From an uncultured Alphaproteobacteria bacterium (GTDB lineage Bacteria; Pseudomonadota; Alphaproteobacteria; MPNO01; UBA2964), in assembly GCA_951812775.1 (NCBI GenBank), contig OX638326.1, forward strand, positions 694,335 through 758,334: a DNA stretch of 64,000 nt, written 5' to 3'. The position numbers were made by a program, and so were the translations under genes. Each line of letters starts with the position of its first letter. Position 1 is the stretch's first letter. The notes beneath the pieces are model-generated. The model was not told the DNA's origin, made no database searches, and was given only the letters and a program-made list of their open reading frames with translations. This document shows, in pieces, positions 29,049 through 38,545 of the stretch.

Positions 29049-30651
29049 TTAATGTGAGACGGGTGCCGGGGGCAGTGAATGCTGCCGCTGACGACGGTGA
29101 CGCCGCAACCGGTACAGACCAAACAGCCCGACGCTCAACGTCAGCATACTCGACGGCTCCGGAACTGGCGTATCATCGACGACCACCGTGAGACAGAGAG
29201 CTTCATCCGAACCGCCGGCAGCGACGAAGGACGCCTCCCAGCCGAGCCCAATGCCAAGGGCGGCACCGGAGAAATCAAATATCAGATCATTGTTATCGCC
29301 GATAAAGCTGTCTGCGATAACAATGTCAAAGAAATCGCCCAACGATGCTGTGAAGGCGCTGATAAAATCGACATCAAAGATTGCGCCGGCCGATAAAGTT
29401 ACGGCGTTCGCAACATCAATCTGGTCATATTGGGTGCTGGAGGTTCCGCCCAGCACGGCGAGCACGGTCGATCCCACACCGAGATCAGGACTGCCGGTGA
29501 TGTTGGACGCAATCGGTAAATTGCCGACACTTAGCGTGCCACCATTTTGCACCGTGACAGTATCGTGGCTCAACGCACCGGTGAAATGGACTGTGCCACC
29601 ACTGCCGATTGTAAGGCTTTCAACATTGACGATATTACCGCTGGTTCCGACAAACCCGTTTGTGATTGTCATGCTGTCCGTGCCACTACCACCATCGACG
29701 GTCCCAAAGCTGGTAAAATCTCCACCGTTGAAGGTGATCGTGTCTACTCCGCTCCCCATATTGAGAGAACCATTGACAGCAGCACCTGCATTAAAGGTTG
29801 CGGAATCCACGCCATCGCCCAAATTAATATCGCCGGTAACGACAGCACCATTATTGACAGTAACATTCGCCGTATTGATGTAGTTGAAAGCACCATTAAT
29901 ACCGTCAGAGATCACGACTCCGGACGTGGCACTGACATTCGCGCCATTATTCAAGGTAATATTTGTCGTCCCACCGCTCGTAAAGAAGTTGGAATCGATC
30001 CCTGCAACGCTGTTACCGGTAACGGATCCGCTTACTGTAATTGCGGCGGTCGAGGCGGCATTGACATAGGAGCGGATCCCAACCTGGCCACCGCTGACAG
30101 AACCTCCGGCAGCAACCGTGACCGACAGGCTGCCACCATTATAGGCTGTGCCAACGACACCGTAGTCGGTAGTACCGGTCACGCTACCATTGATCGTGAT
30201 CGTATTGTTGCCACTTCCGAGTGTATTCGCGAAAGACTCAATACCTCTCTGGTTTCCCGTAACCGTGCCGTTTGTCGTAATATCAATATTGTTCGCACTA
30301 CGGGCAGCAATACCGGATAACAAACCTCCGGATACGTCATTGGCGGTGATCTGGACATCACCGCCAGCTGCATAATTCTGCGCAACGATTCCGTTCACCC
30401 CACCCTCGATGTGGCCGTTGCTCGTGATCGTTATGTTTCCGCTACTTCCCACGATTTGCTGGGCGTTAATTCCCCCGTTACTACCACGAATGGTTGACAC
30501 ATTATTGTCAGTTATGCTGATCCCTGCCGTAACACTGCTAACGCTGCTTACCGCCATAGCTAAAGAGGACCCCAGCCATCGCCGTTGTCATGGCAAGCTG
30601 AACGCGCAAACTGTTCATCGGTCGTGAGGGTTTCAGGTCAGTGATGGACAT
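29049..30651 (-). pseudogene. Second beta-helix protein with PEP-CTERM-like end; signal peptide frameshifted
   Basis: The main frame (30557 to 29049, 502 codons) has repeated beta-helix turns (GVNGIVAQNYAAGG, GDINLGDGVDSATFN, GSGVDTITFNGG), the passenger-end segment and VPEPSSMLTLSVGLFGLY followed by RLRRHRR, as in the 22226-24109 protein, but with a His/Pro/Gln-rich tail. The signal peptide lies in another frame: ATG 30651 (GGAG 7 bases ahead) MSITDLKPSRPMNS...MAGVLFS. One extra T at about 30563 would explain the break, joining FS directly to MAVSSVSSV. It is isolated from other PEP-CTERM genes by the LuxR-TRAP operon. Confidence 0.65.
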
Positions 30652-30760
30652 TCGCTTCTCCAACAAGGAAATACTACTATTCAACGCCACCGACCCGGAT
30701 TTTTTGTATCAGAACAGTTGATGCTTCTCAATGAAATTGTTCTAAAGACAGCCTTAATCG

Positions 30761-30772
30761 CCCCCCCCCCCC
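30761..30772. repeat. Homopolymeric C tract
   Basis: Twelve consecutive C residues lie 22 bp upstream of the HIT gene start, in the gap between divergent genes. Such tracts are prone to slippage and could vary promoter or leader spacing; they are also a known source of miscalled length. Confidence 0.9.
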
Positions 30773-30793
30773 TTTTAATTGACGAGTTCCTTA

Positions 30794-31201
30794 ATGCCCG
30801 AATTCACCCTCAACGACATGCTCGCCGCTGATACGGTGGAGATAATACGCTGGCCGCTATGTCGCGTGTTGTTAATGAATGACAGCCGCTACCCCTGGCT
30901 GATCCTGGTGCCGGCGCGGGCAGATATGAAAGAAATTCTCGATCTCGACGTCGCCGATCAGGCATTGCTCATGTCGGAGCTTAATCGTGCGTCGCGCACC
31001 CTGACGGAATTATTCTCACCCGACAAAATTAATATCGGTGCACTGGGCAATATCGTCTCTCAACTCCACATTCACGTGGTCGCACGTTTTTCAGGGGATG
31101 ATGCCTGGCCGGGCCCGGTATGGGGTGCTCACCCGCCGGAACCCTATGCGCCCCTAGAGATCAAACAGTTAAGGGAAAAACTGCAAAGAGCGCTGCGCTG
31201 A
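30794..31201 (+). CDS. HIT-family (histidine triad) nucleotide hydrolase/transferase
   Basis: 135 residues from ATG 30794; an in-frame TTG 15 bases upstream seems less likely. The signature QLHIHVVARFSGD is at residues 90-102 with His92 and His94, preceded by LVPAR and INIGALGN. This is the subgroup in which the third His of the triad is replaced. It is annotated in relatives as HIT-domain or diadenosine polyphosphate hydrolase-like, acting on nucleoside phosphates. It ends 5 bp before the convergent TauD-like gene. Confidence 0.85.
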   Translation: MPEFTLNDMLAADTVEIIRWPLCRVLLMNDSRYPWLILVPARADMKEILDLDVADQALLMSELNRASRTLTELFSPDKINIGALGNIVSQLHIHVVARFSGDDAWPGPVWGAHPPEPYAPLEIKQLREKLQRALR

Positions 31202-31206
31202 CCGGG

Positions 31207-32055
31207 TCACACCGGCACGGTCCCCTCGATTAGCGTCCGGTGCAGATGCCGGATACCGGGTTCCTTGATACCACCCATACCTTTGTGAAGCGTGCAGCGA
31301 TTATCCCAGATGACAACATCACCCAGCCGCCATTTGTGGATATAGATGTGGTCTGGGTTTTGCTGCGTCGCAAACAGATCCTGCAACAAATCCTCAGACT
31401 CATCCGGGTCCATATCTTCGACATGCAAAGTATGGCGGGGTGAAACATACAGCGCCTTACGTCCAGTTTCGGGATGAGTTCGGGCAATGGGGTGAAACAC
31501 GTCAGGATGGCCGGTGTCGTACACACTTTTCCCGTCGCCATGCTGCTCGGGGACTTTCACACGCGGGTTGCGTAAACGGTTCCAGGAATTGACACCTTTC
31601 AGGCCGTCGAGGCGCACTTTGGTCTTATCATCCAGCGCCTCATAGGCAGCATAGGTGTTAATAAAGGCCGTCTCGCCATCTTCTTCGGGCACTTCCAATG
31701 CATGTAGCATGGTGCATTTACTGGGCTTCGCTGTGTATTGGGTATCCGTATGCCACTCATCGCCGGCATTGGTGGCCCCGACCCATTTGCCGTCCACCTT
31801 TTTGTTCGACAGGATCAATAACTCCGGGTGATCCTTATGCTTGTTCTTGCTGGAGATATGCAGATCAAGCTCACCAAAATTTCGGCTGAAATTCTTTTGC
31901 TCCTGAGGCGTCATCGACTGGTCACGAATAACGATCACCTGATGATCGAGAAACGCGCCCATAATGGTCTGCAGATCTTCGGCCGCCATATCATCGGTAA
32001 TTTTCGCGCCAACAATTTCCGCCGCAAAGCTGTCAGTGAGTTTGTTTATCTGCAT
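31207..32055 (-). CDS. TauD/TfdA-family 2-oxoglutarate-dependent dioxygenase
   Basis: 282 residues. The iron-binding His-x-Asp is in EWHTDTQY, the distal His in TLHKGMGG and the 2OG-binding Arg in IRHLHRTLIEG; the fold-starting LTDSFAAEIVGAKITDD and VIVIRDQSMTPQEQ are typical. Relatives hydroxylate taurine, 2,4-D or alkyl sulfates to release sulfite or alcohols. A VOC-family gene is encoded 17 bp upstream on the same strand, so they likely form a small catabolic operon. The substrate cannot be told. Confidence 0.9.
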   Translation of the reverse strand: MQINKLTDSFAAEIVGAKITDDMAAEDLQTIMGAFLDHQVIVIRDQSMTPQEQKNFSRNFGELDLHISSKNKHKDHPELLILSNKKVDGKWVGATNAGDEWHTDTQYTAKPSKCTMLHALEVPEEDGETAFINTYAAYEALDDKTKVRLDGLKGVNSWNRLRNPRVKVPEQHGDGKSVYDTGHPDVFHPIARTHPETGRKALYVSPRHTLHVEDMDPDESEDLLQDLFATQQNPDHIYIHKWRLGDVVIWDNRCTLHKGMGGIKEPGIRHLHRTLIEGTVPV

Positions 32056-32072
32056 TCCTGATGCCTCTCTAT

Positions 32073-32474
32073 CTAAGCGGGCTTGTTCAGCGCCATTTCA
32101 ATTCGGTTATTGTCGGGATCAAAGATATCAATCCGCCAGGAACCACCCTGCACTTCCGGTCCATAATCCTGGGTTAAACCGCGTTCGGCCAGCGTATCAA
32201 TCACGGTCTGGATGTCTTCGACATCATCCATCGCGACATTGATGTGCTGCATATTACCTTTTTCACGCTCGACCGGCACCCAGTCAGGATTGGGGCGCAG
32301 ATCAATCTGATTGTTAGGCCCGACGCGTACGGCAACAAAAGGCGTTTTGCCTGCCTGATATCTTTCTAGAGATTTCTGATCAATCTCCATCCCGAGCTTC
32401 TGATAAAATGCCATTGATGCTTCGAGATCACGCACCCAAATGACGACATGATCGATCCGGTTGAATGTCCACAT
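32073..32474 (-). CDS. VOC-superfamily (glyoxalase/extradiol dioxygenase fold) protein
   Basis: 133 residues forming two beta-alpha-beta-beta-beta units. Candidate metal ligands are His8 (FNRIDHVVIWVRDLEASMAF), the His in MQHINVAMDD and the Glu of NRIEMAL. It belongs to the vicinal oxygen chelate superfamily: glyoxalase I, methylmalonyl-CoA epimerase, extradiol dioxygenase or resistance proteins. Its pairing with the dioxygenase gene points to small-molecule catabolism. Confidence 0.85.
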   Translation of the reverse strand: MWTFNRIDHVVIWVRDLEASMAFYQKLGMEIDQKSLERYQAGKTPFVAVRVGPNNQIDLRPNPDWVPVEREKGNMQHINVAMDDVEDIQTVIDTLAERGLTQDYGPEVQGGSWRIDIFDPDNNRIEMALNKPA

Positions 32475-32714
32475 ATCGAGCCTCCCAGATTGCCCGTTCC
32501 GGTTTCACAGATTAGCAGCTAATTTGAGAAAACTCTGCCCTCTGAAAAATATTTTCATGACGGAACAGATTTTACTGGACTCTACCGGTTGAAATCCAAT
32601 ATATGCGCCATCCGCGTCGACCTGCCGTACCAAACGGTCGGGAACACGCTCCCGAAAATTGAAATGTTTGCCGCCTGTTTGGATGGCAAATGCGCCCGCA
32701 AAGGAACGGTCAAT

Positions 32715-34175
32715 ATGATTGAACTTGCCCCTGTCGATCCTACCAAACAGATATTTTTGGGCTGGGAAGAGTGGATTGCTCTGCCCGGATTGGGCATTCC
32801 CGCCATGACCACCAAGATCGATACCGGGGCACGCACCTCAGCGCTGCACGCCTTTGCAATTGAACCGTTTGGTTCCTCACAAAAACCTTACGTGCGTTTT
32901 GGAATTCATCCGATCCCGGATCGCCCGGATGTTGAAACTTTTTGCTCGGCGCCGCTTGTTGACCGCCGCGAGGTCACCAGCTCAAACGGTGAAAAGGAAT
33001 TGCGCTACGTCATCCGCACTTCGGCGCGGATTGGCGATCTTGAGTGGCCAATCGACATTACTCTGACCAATCGCGAGACGATGACATATCGAATGCTCCT
33101 CGGACGTTCCGCAATTGATGAACGCATGATCGTCGACCCGAACAATTCGTTTTGTCAGGAGAAGCTGTCATACGATTTATACGGCAAGCTCAAGCAAGCA
33201 CGCCCGATCGCCCGGCCCCTGCGGATCGCCCTGCTGACCCGCGAACCGAATAATTATACCAGTCGGCGGATCATGCAGGTTGCCGAGCAGCGCGGCCATG
33301 TCTGCGAGATCATCAACACCACGCGCTGCTATATGAATATTAACGCAACCGCGCCGCAGGTTATGTATGATGGAAGAGCCTTGCCGCGCTATGACGCCAT
33401 CATCCCGCGGATTGGTAGTTCTATAACGTCATACGGTATGGCGGTGGTACGTCAGTTCGACCTGATGGGGTCGTTTTGTGTCAATAAGGCGGCGGCAATT
33501 GGCACCTCGCGCGACAAGCTGTTCGCGCAGCAGATTCTGGCCCAGCACAAGATCAACATGCCGGTCACCGCCTTCGCCCATTCCCCACATGATACGTCGG
33601 AGCTTATTGAAATCGCCGGCGGAGCACCACTGGTAGTTAAGCTCCTTGAAGGTACGCAAGGGAAAGGGGTTGTGCTCGGAGAAACAGAAAATGCAGCGGA
33701 AAGCGTCATTGGAGCCTTCCGCGGCCTAAAGGCCAATTTTCTGGTTCAGGAGTTTATCAAGGAAGCTGCCGGGGCCGATCTTCGCTGCCTGGTGGTTGGT
33801 GGTCGGGTGGTCGCCTCAATGAAACGCCAGGCGCAGGACGGCGAGTTCCGGGCCAATGTTCACCAGGGTGGGAATGTTGTTGCGACAAAAATTACCCGAG
33901 CGGAACGATTAATCGCCTTGAAGGCGGCAAAGGTCATTGGGCTCGGTGTCGCCGGTGTAGATATATTGCGCTCCAACAATGGGCCCAAAATTCTCGAAAT
34001 AAATTCGTCACCGGGAATTCAGGGAATAGAACGAGCAACCGGCGCGGATGTGGCGGTCAAGATCATGGAATATATCGAAAAAAATGTAGGTCCCAAGATT
34101 CGGGGAAAACGTGGTCGCAAACCCTCGGCCGGAAAAGTTGAGAAGGCCATTCCAGAACCGGCAACTGCAGCCTGA
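32715..34175 (+). CDS. RimB-like retropepsin domain fused to RimK ATP-grasp ligase
   Basis: 486 residues from ATG 32715, supported by AAGGAA nine bases upstream; longer in-frame starts add unconserved sequence. Residues 14-155 are the RimB/retropepsin-like domain with the KIDTGARTSALHAF motif (catalytic Asp36). Residues 165-450 are a RimK-type ATP-grasp ligase: RIALLTREPNNY, YDAIIPRIGSS, VVKLLEGTQGKGV, LVQEFI, DLRCLVVGGRVV and EINSSPGIQGIE. RimK adds glutamate residues to ribosomal protein S6 and RimB trims them; separate genes are more usual. A basic tail (RGKRGRKPSAGK) follows. The gene is divergent from the VOC/TauD pair across a 240-bp gap. Confidence 0.85.
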   Translation: MIELAPVDPTKQIFLGWEEWIALPGLGIPAMTTKIDTGARTSALHAFAIEPFGSSQKPYVRFGIHPIPDRPDVETFCSAPLVDRREVTSSNGEKELRYVIRTSARIGDLEWPIDITLTNRETMTYRMLLGRSAIDERMIVDPNNSFCQEKLSYDLYGKLKQARPIARPLRIALLTREPNNYTSRRIMQVAEQRGHVCEIINTTRCYMNINATAPQVMYDGRALPRYDAIIPRIGSSITSYGMAVVRQFDLMGSFCVNKAAAIGTSRDKLFAQQILAQHKINMPVTAFAHSPHDTSELIEIAGGAPLVVKLLEGTQGKGVVLGETENAAESVIGAFRGLKANFLVQEFIKEAAGADLRCLVVGGRVVASMKRQAQDGEFRANVHQGGNVVATKITRAERLIALKAAKVIGLGVAGVDILRSNNGPKILEINSSPGIQGIERATGADVAVKIMEYIEKNVGPKIRGKRGRKPSAGKVEKAIPEPATAA

Positions 34176-34182
34176 AACGAGA

Positions 34183-35025
34183 CTAGTCAAACCCATATAA
34201 CCGCGCAGGATTATCAACGAGGGTCTTTTGTCGAGTTTCTGCATTCCCAGCGTAAAGGGGAACAAGATTGAGCAAGTCGCTGTCAGCGGTGGCCCGCGTG
34301 CCAACACCGGGGTGCGGCCAATCTGTTCCCCAGACCACCCGATCCGGCGCGAGCGACACAAAGGCCGCCGCGATCTCAACTGCGTCCTCGAATGGATAGG
34401 ATCGCCGCGATACCTTTTCGATTGCCGAAGTTTTTATCCAGCCCCGGCCGTTCGTTAGATGCTCGGCAACGAGTTTGAATGAGTCCTGCTCAATGCCACC
34501 AGTTGCCGGATCAATACTGCCAAAATGGTCTAGCACAAACCGGACCGGCATCTTTTCCAAAAGATCTGTGTATTCGAGGATAGCATTGTTCTTGAAATGA
34601 AGGAGCATATGCCAACCAAACGGTTTGATCCTTTCGGCCATCTCCAAAACCGCTTTCTTGTCGAGGGCACCGCCATCGAGTGTCGGGCTATATCGAACAC
34701 CGCAAAAACCAAGCCCGTTTAGTTCTTCCAACCTCACATCAGAAACAGAATAGTCAACGAGTGCGATCGCCCGGTATTCCTTGATCCCTTTCTGCATTGC
34801 ATCGATCGTAATCGCTAAGTCGGTTCCATGACCCGGCGGATGAACGATCACGCATCGGTCAATCCCGATAGTTTTGTGCATCGCCTCCAAAGCGGGCGCG
34901 GGTCCCTCCGGTGATCTATCACGATGGCTTTCGACAAAAGGATATTGGTCTGGTGGCCCATACACATGCACATGGCAATCACACGCCCCAGACGGTGGCG
35001 TGAAGCGAACGACCTCAGTCTTCAC
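34183..35025 (-). CDS. Amidohydrolase-2 family, 2-pyrone-4,6-dicarboxylate lactonase-like
   Basis: 280 residues, GTG start overlapping the upstream stop as GTGA. It has the LigI/PDC-hydrolase pattern: ACDCHVHVYGPPDQYPF near the N-terminus (His-x-His metal or substrate residues), FVLDHFGSIDPA, and VWGTDWPHPGVG with the catalytic Asp. Relatives open lactones in aromatic (protocatechuate 4,5-cleavage) breakdown; the exact substrate here is open. The 4-bp overlap with a secreted PEP-CTERM-like gene suggests translational coupling, an odd pairing. Confidence 0.85.
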   Translation of the reverse strand: MKTEVVRFTPPSGACDCHVHVYGPPDQYPFVESHRDRSPEGPAPALEAMHKTIGIDRCVIVHPPGHGTDLAITIDAMQKGIKEYRAIALVDYSVSDVRLEELNGLGFCGVRYSPTLDGGALDKKAVLEMAERIKPFGWHMLLHFKNNAILEYTDLLEKMPVRFVLDHFGSIDPATGGIEQDSFKLVAEHLTNGRGWIKTSAIEKVSRRSYPFEDAVEIAAAFVSLAPDRVVWGTDWPHPGVGTRATADSDLLNLVPLYAGNAETRQKTLVDNPARLYGFD

Positions 35026-35792
35026 AGATCAGACGTCTGCCGCCTGGCCGCAATCAGGCAAAGCATTATACTGAAGATCATCAGCGAACCGGGGGCCGAT
35101 AACGCCGTTGCTTCAAGATGAACAACATCGAAATCGACTTCCAGGTCAGGCAGGCTCGGCAAACCAGTTAGCTGGTTCAGGTTTACCAGCCGAATACCAA
35201 GGTCCTGTCCCAACTGTGCGTGGGCAGCCCCAACGTCAACTGTAAAAACCGAAGTCAGGAACTCGCCTTCCGGAATGAGACCTCCAAGCGTGTTGTTATC
35301 CTGTCCAATGACAACACCACCCGCCAGCAACTCGATCCGATAACCTGGAAATCCATCAAGATTAAAGAACTCAGCGTTGACGGCCGTTCCGCTGGCGATA
35401 TTACCGACCTCATATCGTGTATTGGCCTGGAGGGTTGCACCAAGCGTTTGCTCAAGACCGTACTCGCCAGCGCCTGTCGAACCATCGCGGTTAAATAAAA
35501 TAGCGACCTTGTTACCTTCGGGTACGGTGGCATTAAAGAAATCCGTGCCGTTAGGCTCCAGCGTGCCAAGAAAGACATCTGGACCGTTGCCCGACCCAAC
35601 AATTATGCTGTTAGGATCATATTGAACCCAACCGGTCGGTGTTCCGAAGGTGAATTCATTGAATGTGACCTGTCCGCTGGTGTCTTCGAATCCCGCATTG
35701 ATAACAGCGACAGGTGCCGCACGACTCGCCGTCATATTCAGCGACGCCGCCATCGCTATCATGAATATCCAACGTGCTATCAAAGAAATCAT
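35022..35792 (-). CDS. Secreted protein with PEP-CTERM-like C-terminus
   Basis: 256 residues: signal peptide (RWIFMIAMAASLNMTASRA), a beta-sandwich-like mature part starting VAVINAGFEDTSG (similar to carbohydrate-binding or HAF-type PEP-CTERM proteins), and a hydrophobic end SAPGSLMIFSIMLCLIAA with RR. SAPGS stands where PEPG is expected, so it is a divergent sorting signal. It overlaps the start of the lactonase-like gene by 4 bp. The function is unknown. Confidence 0.6.
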   Translation of the reverse strand: MISLIARWIFMIAMAASLNMTASRAAPVAVINAGFEDTSGQVTFNEFTFGTPTGWVQYDPNSIIVGSGNGPDVFLGTLEPNGTDFFNATVPEGNKVAILFNRDGSTGAGEYGLEQTLGATLQANTRYEVGNIASGTAVNAEFFNLDGFPGYRIELLAGGVVIGQDNNTLGGLIPEGEFLTSVFTVDVGAAHAQLGQDLGIRLVNLNQLTGLPSLPDLEVDFDVVHLEATALSAPGSLMIFSIMLCLIAARRQTSDL

Positions 35793-35979
35793 TCCGACCC
35801 TGTTGTTCTTGTTCGGATGAAAACCGAACCAGCCCTTCTCCCCGGAATGGCCTAAGGACAGTTCTACCAGCCGGGGATCAATGACTAAAGGCTAAATCCA
35901 CCATGGAGTCCTGCCCGGAAATTTGAGATCATGTCCGCAACGGGTATTCCACCCATTCGCTATACATTAAGGAAATACA

Positions 35980-37176
35980 ATGAGACGCGCCGCAATCGTT
36001 AGCCCTGTTCGCACCGCTGTAGGTACCTATGGCGGTACATTGAAACCGGTTCCTGTGGAAGAAATGTCTGCCGTCGTGATCCGCGCCATCCTCGAACGGA
36101 CCGAGATCGCGCCTGAAAAAATCGAAGAGGTTATCTTTGCGCAAAGCTATGCCAGTGGGGAGACACCCTGCATCGGCCGTTGGGCGGCGCTGCAGGCAGG
36201 GCTACCTATTGAAACCGCTGGCATGCAACTCGACCGGCGCTGCGGCGGCGGACTACAATCGGTCATCACCGCGGCGATGATGGTGCAAACCGGCGCGGCC
36301 GATGTCGTCATCGCTGGCGGTGTCGAAAGCATGAGCAATGTCGAGTACTACACCACCGATATGCGATGGGGTAAGCGCGCCGGTTCCGTCAAATTGCATG
36401 ATCGATTGGATCGTGGCCGCGAACGTTCTCAACCTGTCGACCGGTTTGGCGAAATATCGGGGATGATTGAAACCGCCGAGAACCTCGCCACCGAGTATCA
36501 GATTTCCCGCGAGGAAGCCGACGAATATGGCATGCGCAGCCAGAAACGCGCAGCAGCGGCGTGGGAAAACGGCGCATTCGCCGATGAGGTTGTGCCGATC
36601 ACTGTCCCACAACGGCGCGGCGACGATATTGTGTTCGACAAAGATGAAGGCGTCCGCCCTGATGTCGATATGGAAAAGCTCGCCAAACTCCGAACCATCA
36701 TGAAAGACGGCACGGTCACCGCCGGCAATGCCAGCCAGCAGAACGACGCGGCCGCCGCCTGTCTGGTTGTCGCGGAAGATGTTCTCAGTGATCTCAAGCT
36801 GGAGCCGATGGGTTACATGACGGGCTGGAGCGCGGTTGGTTGTCACCCCGCGACGATGGGCATCGGCCCGGTCGGCGCCGTCGAAAAGCTATTCTCAAAA
36901 TCCGATCTGTCGCTCGACGATATGGATCTGGTGGAACTTAACGAAGCTTTCGCCTGTCAGGTGCTGGCCTGTCTCAAAGGGCTGGGCTGGAATGATCCGG
37001 ACCGTCTAAACGTAAACGGCTCGGGGATTTCACTTGGTCATCCGATCGGTGCGACCGGTGTAAGGATCATGACGTCCTTACTGCACGAGTTGAAACGCCG
37101 AAACGGAAAATACGGCATGGAAACCATGTGTGTTGGCGGTGGACAGGGTGTTGCGGCCTTGTTTGAAGCGGCGTAA
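35980..37176 (+). CDS. Acetyl-CoA C-acyltransferase (thiolase)
   Basis: 398 residues. Complete thiolase catalytic set: nucleophile Cys88 (MQLDRRCGGGLQSV), His354 (GHPIGATG) and Cys384 (CVGGGQGV), plus the NEAFACQ loop. The type is degradative or biosynthetic thiolase (3-ketoacyl-CoA + CoA, or two acetyl-CoA). No other beta-oxidation gene is adjacent, so the chain length is unknown. The ATG follows TAAGGAAA. The 187-bp gap upstream must hold its promoter. Confidence 0.95.
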   Translation: MRRAAIVSPVRTAVGTYGGTLKPVPVEEMSAVVIRAILERTEIAPEKIEEVIFAQSYASGETPCIGRWAALQAGLPIETAGMQLDRRCGGGLQSVITAAMMVQTGAADVVIAGGVESMSNVEYYTTDMRWGKRAGSVKLHDRLDRGRERSQPVDRFGEISGMIETAENLATEYQISREEADEYGMRSQKRAAAAWENGAFADEVVPITVPQRRGDDIVFDKDEGVRPDVDMEKLAKLRTIMKDGTVTAGNASQQNDAAAACLVVAEDVLSDLKLEPMGYMTGWSAVGCHPATMGIGPVGAVEKLFSKSDLSLDDMDLVELNEAFACQVLACLKGLGWNDPDRLNVNGSGISLGHPIGATGVRIMTSLLHELKRRNGKYGMETMCVGGGQGVAALFEAA

Positions 37177-37189
37177 TCACGCCCTTCAG

Positions 37190-38466
37190 CTATTTCGTCA
37201 GCAGCTGATAGATTGCACCGTCTTTCCCACGACGCTTGGCATACTCCATCGCCGTGCGGCCCCATTTATCTTTTAGAGCCGGGCGCCCCCTTTCTTTTTG
37301 AGCGAGTAAGAGCGCCACGATTTTGGGGTGGTTCTTAAAAGACGCAAGAATTAGTGGCGTGACACCTTCAGAATCTACCCAGCCAGGGTCGGCGCCAACT
37401 TTTATAAGCAGTCGCGCGATTTGGGTTTGCCTGTCCCGTGCAGCAAAAGTCAGAGCTGTATTCCTGCCATCATCAACTTCATCAAGTTTGGCACCACTCG
37501 CGATCAATCGCCTCACCGCATCGGCATCATCGCGCAAAACCGCTGCAATGAGCGCCGGGTCTTTCCCAGGCCGTTGCAAGACTTTTGACAAAGGCATGAC
37601 ATGTAGCCCAGCTACCGGCATAAAGTTTGCGGTTCGCAATGTGGAGATGGATGAAAGCCTGTTTGGGCAAAATGCGTTTTTCCAAATGACCGCCCGATGT
37701 AAGCACCGCAATCCCTTTGTCCCATGATCCAGCGAGGACCCGGTTGTTCCGAGTAATAACGACCTCGGCAAAACTCTCCTTGTTCAAAAGCTTGCGCCAG
37801 CCTGTGTGTGACGAAAGATAGAGTCCTTTTCCGCTGGCGATAGCCCGCATCCCGCCGGACCCTGGCGTGATGGCGATTGCATTTGCCCCCTCTTTTGTGA
37901 AAATCTTGCGCCACTTTCCATTATTTGTTGGACGCTGATAGACGATTTTCTCAGGAGAACTCGCATAAAGCTGTCCGTTCGCAACAGTCAGCGACCAGAA
38001 AAAGTCGTCGCCGGGACCAATTGCTTTCCAGCTTTTTCCGTTATCCAGGCTTTTGAATACGCCATGACGCGCCGTAGTGGCGTAGATCGCGGATGTCAGA
38101 ACTTGGAAATGGCTTCACCCTGTCAAATTTTTGCCCGCCGTCGGTTGATCGATAAAGCCCATGTTTCCATGTTCCTGCGAGCAAAACCTTTTTCGAAACA
38201 GGGAGAACCGCCTGTACATCCGTTGCATTTGGGTGGAGCGGCCTGTTGCCATTAAGCGTCCTCCAGCTCTTACCGCCATCAAAACTTCGAAACACCAGCG
38301 CTGATCCAGCGGCTTTGGCTTTGTGCCCGACGAGAATATGGGCGGGATCATTCGCATCGATAGCCAACGCCCGAATGATCCGTCCTTTGAGAACATGAAG
38401 CGTCTCCGCCGTGATCGGTGGTGCCGCTATCAGAAAGACTATCGCCAGATACAGAACTCGAAACAT
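37190..38466 (-). pseudogene. Secreted BNR beta-propeller plus ankyrin-repeat protein, two frameshifts
   Basis: The gene starts at ATG 38466 with a signal peptide (LYLAIVFLIAAPPITAE) and BNR/Ycf48-like propeller blades (RSFDGGKSWRTLNG; GLYRSTDGGQKFDRV). The first break is near 38095: the frame shifts and continues HGVFKSLDNGKSWKAIG... through KLYAGSW. The second is near 37615: the frame shifts into KDPALIAAVLRDDADAVRRL... with about three ankyrin repeats (GRNTALTFAARDRQTQIARL; GVTPLILASFKNHPKIVALL) to TAG at 37190. Corrected length about 420 residues. The propeller/ankyrin combination is unusual. No slippery sequences were found. Confidence 0.65.
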
Positions 38467-38545
38467 GCCGAATATATGACACGAATTTGACCAACGCCGC
38501 AGATCAATTATGTAACATAATCGCGAGCTAAAAATGGGAGATGAT

